Assembly (NCBI GenBank): GCA_019137255.1
Contig: WPDH01000066.1
Span: 1 to 64,000, forward strand
Origin: Corinectria fuckeliana
Taxonomy: Eukaryota; Ascomycota; Sordariomycetes; Hypocreales; Nectriaceae
Reading direction: 5' to 3'
DNA length: 64,000 nt
Shown here: positions 23,078 to 33,473 of the stretch, piece by piece
Layout of the letters: every line of letters starts with the position of its first letter
How positions within the stretch are numbered: position 1 is the first letter of the stretch
Translations under genes and position numbers: made by a program
The notes under the pieces: generated by a model
Told to the model about the DNA's origin: nothing
Database searches by the model: none
Seen by the model: the letters and a program-made list of their open reading frames with translations, nothing else

Positions 23078-23352
23078 GGCCGAGGCCGTATATCAGGGTT
23101 TAAACGGTATCTTTTGCCTCATTTAGTGGCTCGTCATGGCGTTTGGGAAGTTCAGGGCAGGCCGTCTGGCGCAGGAACTTGTGGACACAGGGCAATCAGG
23201 CCTGAACGAGCAAGAAAGTGAATGAATGAACTTTGCAATTCCATGGTATCTCTATAAATGCATCCAAGTGAACTCGAAACTCCCTATTAAATGCTCCCAA
23301 TGCCCATTGACCCGCCAAAACGACCTAGTAATGCACCACCTATCCCCTATAT

Positions 23353-26300
23353 CTACCTGTTGTCGTGACTCAAAGTAAACGCCCGGCGCCGAACTACGGC
23401 GTCATTCTCCCACAGTCGTGTGCCGACTCTCTGAAGACTCATCGGAATATCCTCCTCGCTTTCACTCCCTACCGCATCATCCTCGATGCCCTTCTTGTTC
23501 CGCAATCTATCTCTGATGTGTCTCGCGCGCTCCCGAATAGTCTTGGTCCGGTGCAGACCGTCATCTCCCGACTCGCCGGAGGAGAACGCGATGGGCACCG
23601 TAGCCACCTCCTCGACCGGAACGCCTGCGGTGCTGCTCTCTACCGTGGGTACTGCAGCGAGCGACACATGCTCCGTTAGGTTGCGCTGGCGGTAGTTGCG
23701 ATAGTCGGGCTTCTCGAGCATGCCGCTGCGGAATGCGTTGACGCCCACGAGAAGCTTGACCAGCTCGACCAGCTCCTCGAGGTACTCGATAATCTCCATC
23801 TGACCCGCCGTGCTGGCGTTCCACGAGAGGAAGCGCTTCTGCGTGATGAGGTGTGCAATCTGCTCCGCCAGCTCGCCGTTCTCATCGAACACGGTGGGGA
23901 TGCCTCCCGCGGGTGTGTGTGTGCCACTGCGCGAGGCCAGCACCTCGCGGACGTGGTTGACGAGGCGGAGTTGCGCCAGGCGGCTCGATGGGATGAATTG
24001 AGGGAGGGGTTGCCAGGTGGTGAGGGCTTCGTTGACGGAGAAGAGCACGAGCATGATGCTGGCCGCCACGTTCCGGCGATAGGCATGCACTTTGGGATTG
24101 AGGTCCTCCAGGACGGAGGAGCCATATTCCTTCCGCAGCTGAATCATGTTGTCCATTCTATCGATGATCTGATGAAGAACATAGACAATCTCCCGATAGA
24201 TGGGAGCTAGCGGTTTGAAGCTGCCCTTGAGCCGTGGCTCCGCCGAGCAAAAGGGAAGAAACGTCTCTGCGGCTGCCAGAGCGCCTCGAGCTTTGGCACG
24301 CGCAACGTTGAAGCGTTTGTGGAGACCGGGAGCCCGAAAGTCAGGTTTGTCGGGGCAATCAATACCGACTGCCATGGCGGACTGCATGTTCTGGACCTGC
24401 CTGACGGAAGCAGACAGCGATTCGAGAAGACGGTCGCGTGCTCTGACGGGGTAGAGAAACAGTTCGACTACTAGGGCGACGGCACCTCCGACCACGAAAG
24501 CAGTGAGTCTCTTGTAGAAGTTCTCCACTGCCGTGCCGTTGCCATTCACGGCAGCTTTGATTTGTTAGCGAGCAAGCACCCGTGAGAGGCTTCGGAGGCA
24601 GACGTACCTAGAGCGACGACGACCATGGTGAAACTAGAGACCATGCCTGCCTTGACGTACTTGGTCCCGAGCTGCACGTAGAACGAGGGAACGATGCCGA
24701 CCGCCAAGATGACGACCATGGCAATACGGTTGCCTCTCCCGATCTCATAGGACAGGTAGCCCCATAGGGACCCTGCGATGACGCCGCTGAGTCGAAGTAG
24801 GAAGATGAAGAAAGAAGTGCCAACGGCGACCTCGAAGACGAGAAAAAGCTGCATTGGGGCCCAGATGCCGCGGACTGCAGAGTACCATTCATTCCAGGAC
24901 GACACCAGGGCAGGCCAACTGACAAAGAAGACTGCAACGGCCAACTTGAGCGCGTATGCGATGTCGTCTGAGTCCTGCACCCACTCCAGTGCATCGGCCG
25001 TCCAGCCCCTCAACTTCAAGACCCAGTCACCGTTTTCAGACTTGTCTTCCTTGACCTTGGCTCCCTCGCTCTTCGCCTCTGCCGGGCCCGATGGCTTTTC
25101 GCCACCGTCTTGCTCGAGCCCGCCTTCTTCGTCCGTGGTCCCTTGTCGGGCGACACTGTTGTGGAGGGAAGAGTGAGCCTGAGCCTTGGGCTTTGAGCCT
25201 GGAGCGACTTTGCCCCGGCGAACTTCTTTACGGGCCGTCTCAGGTAGAACCAAGCCATCGCTCTCACCACCCGTTGCCAACCACTGTCGAATGCTGGTGT
25301 GGCGTGGCAGCCAGATCGATGATTTATCATTGTTGGCTTTCCTTTGCTCGACAACGTGCCTCACATGGCGAAGCATCTGCAAGACATGCATTGCAGATTG
25401 ACGGAACGCAAGCACGAAGGAAGATGTCAGGAACGTCTCCATCCGAGGCATGAAGTCGACACCACGTCCGCTGTTATCCATCGCCGATCGCTTGAGCTCG
25501 AACGTGCAACTGACATCGAAGTTGGACAGAGCCTCAGTGAAGAGGTCGATTCGTAGGTCAAGCTTCTGAAGATGAATCCCCGTGGGACTTGGAGCTCCCG
25601 AAGGTAGCCTGGGCACATCATAACAGTACGCCAGGCACGAAATAACCAATGACACAGATTCATTCAACGCCACTTCGAATTCCTGAACCGGTTCCCGGAT
25701 TCGCTCGAGAATGGATTCAAGCAGGCTGGCGTTGCTGGCCTCGATCTCCCGAACGGGCTTGGCGTTTTCTACCCTCCTAAGGTAGTCGTCTATGGTGGAC
25801 ATCCGCCTGATTTCGCTATACTCGCTGGCGTAGCTGTCAGTCATGGTGAGCTCGTCCTCTGTACGGCGTCCTTCGTTCTCGAGAACGACGAATTTGTTCT
25901 CGCAAGCGCCAATGAGAGTGACGGTACTTTGGACCAGGTTGGACATGTAGGCAGTGCTAAGGGGCTTCATGCTGCTAGGAGGGAGTGGAGAGATGGAGCC
26001 TTCGTAGTTGACCTCCTTCTGGGCAGCTTTGCAACGGGTGAGACGAGTACGTAGTTTCGCCTTTCTTCCCGTCAGACTGGCGAGCGTGGTCTGCTGTATA
26101 GGGACAGTCGAGGCTCGGAAACGACCTTGAGCGGACTGAAAGGGGCTGGGAAACTCGGCGAGAAACTTTTGCCAGGGCCCCTTCTTGCGCTTCTGCGTAT
26201 CCACGGCGCTTTTGACCGTGGCCGTGGCGGCAAGCCCATCCCCGCCAGGAGTGATGAACCAGTGCGTGGCTCTGGTCAAAGTCTCCATGGTCTCCGAAAG

Positions 26301-26897
26301 GGTGTCGATGGTGGACAAGCCAAGGAAACTGCTTGAGAGCTCGGGAAACATGGATACGTTGGATACGAGGCTGACGCCGCCGCCGGCAAGAAGGGGATAA
26401 TAGACGTTGGTGAAGACTTTCAAAGTGACCTCTTGGCCACTGCCGAGGAGGACAATGATGGAGGGAATCAGGAGGAACGTGACCATGAGGAAGAGACGGG
26501 GGCTGGAAGACCGCACATAGCCGTGAAAGAGCACCGAGACAAGAAGGAACATGGCTCGGATGGCGTAGGCAGCGGGTTGGTTGCTTTCAAGGACCAGGCT
26601 GGAGAGATAGAGGCCGAGAAGAGACCACCCGAGGCCGAAGAGGGAACCCAGAAGCACCATGAGGAGCGCCTCAATCATCATGCCCATGCGCTGGCCGGGA
26701 TGAGCAAAGACGGTAACCATGGGACAGAGGAAGTTCGAAGGGCCGAAGACGGAGACGGCCTTGGGGTGGATGACAATGATGACGGCGACGGTGCAGGCAA
26801 CGGAGCACTTGACGATGCGTTGCCAAAGATCGTTGGTCTGGTGATGGCCCCAGAGGACCTCAACCAGCCTCTTGGCTGGTTTTGCGAGGGAAGGCAT
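23353..26897 (-). CDS. FUSC/aromatic acid exporter-like membrane protein (DUF2421 family)
   Basis: Two exons (26897-24608 and 24554-23353) encode 1,163 aa. The ArAE/FUSC architecture is clear: a first membrane bundle (about 20-190, from LWQRIVKCSVACTVAVIIVIHP), a long cytoplasmic region, a second bundle (about 650-800, AYALKLAVAVFFVSW...RGIWAPMQLFLVFE), and a C-terminal DUF2421-like domain (YPVRARDRLLESLSASVRQVQ). Family members are plasma-membrane proteins linked to aromatic acid or drug export; in fungi the substrates are mostly unknown. The Ser/Lys/Glu-rich central loop (about 540-640) looks disordered. The ATG at 26895-26897 opens directly into the first conserved region. The next gene is divergent, at 28204. 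Confidence 0.9.
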
Positions 26898-27539
26898 TGT
26901 TTCGGTGCTGGTGGTAGTAATGATGATGGTGGTGGTGTTGATGCCGCGTTATAGGCCATGCGTGCCGTGTCATTCCCTCGACTTGAGGACCGACACCTTG
27001 AGACTCAGGGTCGTCGGAGACAGGATGAGGAGGGAGAGAGAGATTAACGGGTGAACGAGCCATGCATGCAAGGCAAGGCGGCGGGGAAGCAGTTGCCTTT
27101 ATGATGGTGTTTGACGAAGGGGTTGTTGGTTGGTGGATGTTGCTGGTGGGTTGATGGTTAGACGAAGTGGGAGGGAGAGTAGTAGGTACGCTAGGACTAA
27201 TGGCTGATGCGTCGTTGGGCGGGAATTCCAACTCCCCCAAAAAGCTGATAGCGGGGGATGAGGCTCTTGGTGTCTCGGCATTGGGGGCCTGACCGGCCTA
27301 GTTCGACCAAACTCGTCACTTTTCCCGGGGTGCAGTCGACTCGATTAATCACATGCCGGTCTTTTCAGCGGAGAGGAGACATTTGCATCGTTGCATCTAC
27401 GACTCTCTGCGTGCACTCAGATCTCGACGCGGTCCCTGCATACCCCTGTTTTCCTGGGTTTTCCTGCTGCCTGACGGACAGGATGTTGTACATGGCTTTA
27501 CTTTGAGGTCTACGTAGGGCACCAACGACAGGCTATCGG

Positions 27540-27643
27540 TAGTCTAGACTATGTACTATCCGTAGATTATAACAGATTATCATACAGGACAAATGTTTTA
27601 TTAGTCTACTTAGTTTTAGTCTACTACCCAAGTAGACTATTGG
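27540..27643. repeat. Cluster of TAGTCTAC direct and inverted repeats
   Basis: TAGTCTAGACTA at 27540-27551 is a perfect 12-bp palindrome. About 50 nt on, TAGTCTACT occurs twice (27602 and 27617 area) and its inverse AGTAGACTA once (27631-27639). This could be a multi-site regulatory element or the remains of a small inverted-repeat element. Confidence 0.4.
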
Positions 27644-28067
27644 TTGATTGCCTGTGACTCGTCACCAAAGCCAGGGATCGATTGCTGCTAGCGGCCGTAA
27701 AATCTCTTGGAAATGCCTTCTTGGCGAGATCCATGCTTTGCGGACTACGTACCTAAGTAGTATGCCTGCGAAAATGCTCCATCCAACAAGAATAAGTTCC
27801 ATCCATAGTACTCCTGAGCCAAAGCCCAGCTGCAGCGCGCATGCCACTGTAGACATGCCATTACAGTGGGTTCAGCATTCCCACGTGCGGCTCTTCAGTG
27901 GGAACACTACCCCGACGACAAGGTGCACGGGGCATCCAATCACCGCTCCTCCTTGCGCCCCGCGACGACAAGCTTCCATCCCTCCCGCAGCCTCTTGGAG
28001 TCAGTCCTTCAGGCGGTACGTACTCTTCCAACGACTCGGACTGTCTGTCCGTCAGCCATTCCCGGCG

Positions 28068-28192
28068 CATCCATCCATCCATCCATCCATCCACCAGCCA
28101 TCACCACCTAGCCTGCCTACCTACACCTAGTACCTACCTCTCAATAACCTCACTTCCGGCCGGGCGCACACCGCACCGCACCGCACCGCACC
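28068..28192. repeat. Microsatellites and motif cluster before AP-2 sigma
   Basis: Tandem CATC units (28068-28093), a CCTACCTA-type motif cluster (28105-28140) and tandem CACCG units (28167-28192) follow one another in the last 140 nt before the start codon at 28204. They probably lie in the promoter and 5' UTR. Confidence 0.7.
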
Positions 28193-28203
28193 AACCCGCC
28201 GCC

Positions 28204-28704
28204 ATGCTTTCCTTCATCCTCATCCAGAACCGACAGTACGCGTACTCCCCTTTCCCCCCTTCCTCTCTTAGCTAACTCACTCGTCTTCTTTCCCTCTCCT
28301 TCAGGGGCAAGACACGCCTCGCCAAGTGGTACGCCCCCTTCAGCGACGACCAAAAGATCAAGCTCAAGGGCGAGGTCCACCGCCTCGTCGCGCCCCGCGA
28401 CCAAAAGTACCAGTCCAACTTCGTCGAGTTCCGCAACAACAAGATCGTCTACCGCCGCTACGCCGGCCTCTTCTTCTGCGCCTGCGTCGACACCAACGAC
28501 AACGAGCTCGCCTACCTCGAGGCCATCCACTTCTTCGTCGAGGTCCTCGACGCCTTCTTCGGCAACGTCTGCGAGCTCGACCTCGTCTTCAACTTCTACA
28601 AGGTCTACGCCATCCTCGACGAGGTCTTCCTGGCCGGCGAGATCGAGGAGACGAGCAAGCAGGTCGTTCTCACGAGGCTGGAACATCTCGATAAGCTAGA
28701 GTAG
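28204..28704 (+). CDS. APS2: AP-2 adaptor complex subunit sigma
   Basis: Two exons (28204-28235 and 28305-28704) encode 143 aa, the normal length. The protein starts [20 protein letters not shown] and contains [31 protein letters not shown], the signature of small adaptor (sigma) chains, and [18 protein letters not shown]-2 links clathrin to cargo and PI(4,5)P2 at the plasma membrane, and sigma helps form the dileucine-signal pocket. The sequence [15 protein letters not shown] fits AP-2 better than AP-1 or AP-3 sigma. The 69-nt intron after codon 10 is typical in fungi. Confidence 0.95.
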
Positions 28705-29122
28705 CCTCTTGGGAACTGCTGCATTTACTGCTACTACTACTGTTACCTCTTCATCCCTCAAGAAATGGGACGGTTCGTCTTCTTGCACACATCATTGGGA
28801 GGCAGGCGGGAGTTTGGGCGTTTTAGAACCTCATCAAGAGTTTTTGTCATCTCAATATACCATTGGGATTTATCGCATAGTTCCACGAAACCCCATTTCG
28901 GAATATCCTTCCTATGGAAAAGCAACCTTGTAAAGAAACCAAACCAAATGAAACCAGTGTCAGCGTTCACAAATGTACCCCTTCCTTCATGACCAGAATT
29001 CCTGTTGACCTATTCGCACCTAAAAAAGCATATCCACTCTGATTGTTGCACTCCCTTTTGAGCACCCTTTCGATCGTTCCCTTGAACTTGACTTGTTCAC
29101 TCTCCGTCACTCTTCGTCCCGA
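28705..29122. other. Convergent 3' flanks
   Basis: About 0.4 kb between the stops of APS2 and the zinc-knuckle gene. No further feature is seen. Confidence 0.4.
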
Positions 29123-30903
29123 CTATAGGATCATATGAGGCTCCTCGTCGCTCACAGGCCACATGTCAAGCGCAGTTGGTCGCGAGCATGTGTTGACCCA
29201 AGTGTTCTCCTGCTTGCCGAAAATCTGCGCGACGGTTGCATCGTATGGTGGGCACTCGACCTTCTTCTCGTTGAAGTGCGCCTGCGGTGGCGTGGCTAGC
29301 TCTGGTTCCGAGGCAGATGAACTGGAAGGCAGGGTTGCACAATCCATGTCGTATTCCCGAAATCTAAAGTCTGGCGACGTGGGTGTGTACCCGGCATTTG
29401 GAGACGTTGGGTCGTACTCCCAGGATTCAGCCTCAGCTGCCTGAGCTGCAGCCTTCGCAGCATCATTCTTAGCGCGTTGGGATTGCTCTCGAGCACGACG
29501 AGCTGGCCCAGCCAAAATATTGTTGCTGTGCCGGAGAACTCCCCGAATATGAGCTATCGAAGCCTGGAACTCAGCCTCCACGGCGGCAATTTCAGCTTGA
29601 AGTTCATCCTCGCTGGATAAGCCGGAAGTGCATGAATCGGTCTTTTGTCTTTTGCAGCAAGGCGGCTCGATGGGCGAGGAAGGACCAAATGCATCGTAGT
29701 ACAAGGCTTGGGCCTCGGGAGAAATCATATGGAAAGCCTTGGGCGCGCCAGACCAGTTAGCCCACTTGGAGGGTTCGAGAAAATCCCGAGCCCGCTCTTC
29801 TGCCTCCTTCTCGGCGGTGTTGGTGCTAGGGCTTGACTCCGCGCTGAGGCTGTGGTTGTGGATGCTTGAGCTCTTGACGCATGTTAGTTCCTGAACTCAG
29901 AGTGAGACGAGAGAAAACACCTACCTCCCATGGCGAGAGTCTCCCTTCCCGGGGTTCTCCAAAGGTAAGCTGACCCCACGTCTTCTCTTGGGTCATTTCG
30001 TCCTCTGGTGCTGGACGCTTTCGGTTGAGTGAGGCTCGTTGGGGGCTGAGTTGGGGGCTGGGGCTGTACTTGGACAAGTGCTTGGGGCAACTTTCGATAA
30101 AGTGAGCTCCATCGGCACCGCAGAGATGGCAGACATAGTCTGAAATGGCAGTTAGGTCCACGATCTGAGGACAGTCCTTCATTAAGTGGCCTAAGTAAGA
30201 GGCTCATTAGTAAAAAGCTTTGTCAAGTCAGTTTAGGGGGCTTACCTCCGATACCGCATCCTTTGCAATGGTAGTTCTTGGGGATTGGGGAGATTGCATT
30301 GTGCAGTCGGCTGTCAATCGCAAAACCGGGACTGGTCTCTTCCGCTAGGAAGACCTCGGTGTTCTTCTTCATGTCGAGCTTCAGGGAGAATTTGTTCTTT
30401 CTCTCGAGGGAGCTTGGCGGCGACTCTGAAAGCTTCAGTTTGGTCTCGGATCGAGGAGTTGCAACTGTTTCCAAGTTGATAGTTGGATATTGGTTGAAGC
30501 GCTCAGGAACTGGAGGGTAGTAGTGATGGATGAAGCGTCTGATATCATCCATGTCCGAGAGGTACTCATCAATCTTGGCCTCTTCCATGCCTTCAAGGAC
30601 TCGATCGACGCAGGTGTCCCAGAGACAAGCCACTTGAAATTGCCCACATCCCGAGTTGCTGACGGCTTCGCACCAGCGCGCCGTGACAGCGTGTTTGGCC
30701 TCACCACTCGGGCGAGGAGTTTGATTGCAGAGCCAAGCAGTGTAGATGGATGCGATGTTGGTGATTTGGAGACTCTGGGAGGCGGCAGACATGCGCTTCT
30801 CGAGGGTGTCAAAGCGCATTCTGCCGAGGTCGGCGAAGTTGCGAAGACCGGTGCAACCGACAACCTCGCGCAAGTTGCTGAGGATCATGTCATCAGGATC
30901 CAT
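29123..30903 (-). CDS. Zinc-knuckle protein with CTD-like heptads
   Basis: Three exons join in phase (30903-30246, 30190-29935, 29825-29123) to give 538 aa. Two zinc knuckles lie near residues 212-260: YHCKGCGIGGHLMKDC (CX2CX4HX4C) and YVCHLCGADGAHFIESC, whose spacing is CX2CX5HX4C, one residue longer. Such knuckles bind single-stranded RNA or proteins. A C-terminal charged coiled coil (about 370-430) is followed by YDPTSPNAGYTPTSPD, two copies resembling the RNA polymerase II CTD heptad. The N-terminal 200 residues are helical and unfamiliar. I cannot assign an ortholog; an RNA-processing role is inference. Both introns separate conserved blocks cleanly, and the start is the only sensible ATG. 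Confidence 0.8.
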
Positions 30904-31727
30904 GATGTCGAGAGCGCAGGCTGAGCTTGGGAGTGTTGATTGAAGTTGGAGAAAAAGAAGTGAAGAAACAGTGCTGCTCGTGCGGTAACTTGGTTGTGCA
31001 GTAGTGGCTGTAGCGAAAAGAGAAGAAGTGTGGATGACGGTTCAAAGTGAAGTGAAGGGTATCTGTAGAAGTAGTGGATTATATATCTTGGGAAGGCACG
31101 GGGAAGAGAGAAGGCCGAATTCGGTCGCAATCCAGATTTCCAAATCAGGATGAGTAGAAACCAAATTGCAAACGCGGATCCTGACAGCTGGCAGCTGGTA
31201 GTGTGAATCGTCAATGGTTGAGTTTGGGGCACAATAAGCTGAAGCGGAAGTCAACTGAGAGAGAACAATGTAGGAAGGTGCAGGCAATTGGCTGCGACGC
31301 AGCAAGCGCGCAGCATTTTCCTAATTCGGGTTGCTCATACAAACAGATTCCCAACCGTTCACTCCTAATCGGGACGGAGTGCGCTCCTAAACTGCCTATG
31401 TAGGCATATAGGTCTATCTAGCCTTTCGACTGGCTTCCCGATTAGGTCTTGGACTCGATTAGGTCTTGGACTCGATATTGTACTCGAGCTTCTTTGTGCG
31501 CCTTCAGCATAAAGTCATCAGACGGCCCAACTTGCTTCTCCCGATCCGGTGCCACCAACATAGCCAGCATTTACAAACAACGTACTGAGCTTATCAGCTC
31601 ACGTTTAATGCATCCATGCCAAGTTGAAGAAGCCAGTTAGATGAAATTTCAAAGTACCCACGTAAGAACTCCAATGTGCCATACGATAGAACCGCCCCGC
31701 GCTTCAAGTAGCCTTGGCCTCGGCCTC
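30904..31727. other. Intergenic region
   Basis: About 0.8 kb holding the promoter of the zinc-knuckle gene and the IST1 3' flank. A near-exact tandem copy of GATTAGGTCTTGGACTC occurs at 31441-31474. No gene was found. Confidence 0.4.
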
Positions 31728-32709
31728 CTACCTCCGCTTCAACGCCGCAAATCTTGCCTCCAAGTCCTTGATATCTGGGACGTCTCCCTCGGGCCCCTTC
31801 TTCTTTGCAGCTGCCTCCATCTTCTTGTTCGGCTTCAGCTCCACCGAGTCCAGCGTCACCTTCGGGTGCACATTCTCCGTCGTCATGCGTGGTGGCGTCA
31901 CCGTCAATGGGCTCGTCGGTGCCGCCGCCAGCCTCTTAACCGGCGTGCTCGCAGGCTTGGCGTCGCTGGCTAGAATGGGGTTTGCAAGCACTTTCTGCTC
32001 CTTACCACCTGCATCGTCGTCATCGTCGTCGTCGCCGCCGAGGTCGTCCTCGTCCAAGAGTGCAGGCGGCGGCGTGACTACCGCCCGCTTGGGCCAGTCC
32101 ACGCCGTAAGCCTTGGCAATCTCCTCGAGATATCCCACGACCAGCTCTTCGCGCGGCGGCTCCACGCTCAGCTTCTTGATCACTCTGGGGTTGACCTTCC
32201 CGTCCGAGTTCTCCATCGCCGCGAGCACAAACTCTTTGCCGTACTTGTCCACCAGCAGCGTCCGCACCGTAGCCAGCTCCTTGATCTCCGTCTTGGGCGC
32301 TGCGTAGATGAGGCTCTTGATGGCCTCCTCGAGACCCGGGTCGCAGACGGATCCCTCCAGCAAGCCCGCGCGCGCCAGCAGCAACTCGCAGTACAACTCG
32401 AGGATCTCGTGTAGCTCGGTGGTGATGTCGGATCGGATGATGTTCTCGACGCGGATCCGCGCCGAGTCGACCTTGTCGGCCTCGAGGAGCTGGGCCATGG
32501 CCCTTCGCTGTGTCTTTCCGAGCTGCTCGTCGCGCTGCTGCACCATGCGCAGGCGCGCGATGGCGAGCTTGAGCTGGACCTTCAGTTTGGTCTGCGCGAG
32601 CCGGGCGTCGTTAGCAATTGCGTCACCGGCTCAGGCATGCATGGCGGGGTAGCGCGGGGCGGGGGGGGAGGGAGCTCACCAGTACAGTGGCACCGTGAGG
32701 AGGCGCCAT
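31728..32709 (-). CDS. IST1: ESCRT-III regulator Ist1
   Basis: Two exons (32709-32680 and 32591-31728) encode 297 aa. The first exon has only ten codons (MAPPHGATVL) and the intron is 88 nt. The N-terminal Ist1 domain (about 10-180) is an ESCRT-III-like helical bundle beginning TKLKVQLKLAIARLRMVQQRDEQLGK, with RVENIIRSD and ELLLARAGLLE. A Pro/Asp-rich linker leads to the C-terminal MIM1-type motif DIKDLEARFAALKRR, which binds the MIT domain of Vps4. Ist1 modulates Vps4 ATPase and multivesicular body sorting on endosomes. The ATG in exon 1 is required, because exon 2 alone lacks the first conserved helix start. Confidence 0.93.
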
Positions 32710-33473
32710 GGCGAGAGCGATTAATAGAGGCTGGAGTGAAACGGGAGAGAGCAGGTACTGCAGAGGAAGGGAGAAAGGCGCGAATGCAGATCGGCTCAGG
32801 CGCGGAAATGACTGTGTTAAAGGAGGGAAGACAGACTGTAAGTTACGTTAGTTATCTAATCTAGTGGTGTTGGCAAGGCAGACGCATCGGGGTCTGTCCG
32901 CCTATAAGCTCACGCAGCTACCTCGGCCCCACCACGGCCCCATGAGAGCTTCACTGCAAGTAGGTAGATACAAGTAGGTAGACAACAATCACAGTAATGC
33001 TGGCTAATCACGCGGACACACCAGGCATCCGTGGATTTTTTTTTTCCTTCTTTCTTTTAGGCAGCCAGATAAAGTCCCCAACTAAAATATCTACATCTTG
33101 CAACAATTCCTGATACATACAACGTGACATAAGGTGCACGTTATTTCAAACCCGACATCCCCAGGATGTAAATTGTCCGACAACTCGGACCCAGTCTGTC
33201 TAATAGTACACTTCCATACCTACCTACCCAAGCCCATCTAGGGAATATGTAGCTTCGGCTGTAGGTACACTACCATGCCTGATGCTGCGGCGCAGCTCCA
33301 GATAACCGTGAGAGATCCTTCATCGCCATAAACGCCGAGTTCAAATCCTGTCAGCCATTGTGCTCGTACATCGGCCAAATCATTCGCAACGCTTCTCATA
33401 GCGTGCCTTTGCGCAGCTCGTCCCCCCCCCCCCCTTTAGGACATAATACACTGTTTCTTCTTTATTTGCCCGT
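32710..33473. other. Intergenic region with short repeats
   Basis: About 0.76 kb between IST1 and NMA111. The 12-mer CAAGTAGGTAGA occurs at 32957-32968 and again at 32971-32982, a CCTACCTACC motif at 33217-33228, and a run of 13 C at 33422-33434. No gene was found. Confidence 0.45.

Larger units (their letters stand above)
26898..28203. other. Divergent intergenic region with palindromic repeats
   Basis: About 1.3 kb between the FUSC gene and AP-2 sigma. It contains short direct and inverted repeats at 27540-27643, a CATC microsatellite (28068-28093), CTACCTA-type motifs (28105-28140) and a CACCG repeat (28167-28192) next to the AP-2 sigma start. No gene was found. Confidence 0.45.

Noticed and set aside
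33325..33360. T-arm-like GAGTTCAAATCCTGTC
   Set aside because: The sequences flanking the loop do not pair, and there is no matching acceptor or anticodon arm.
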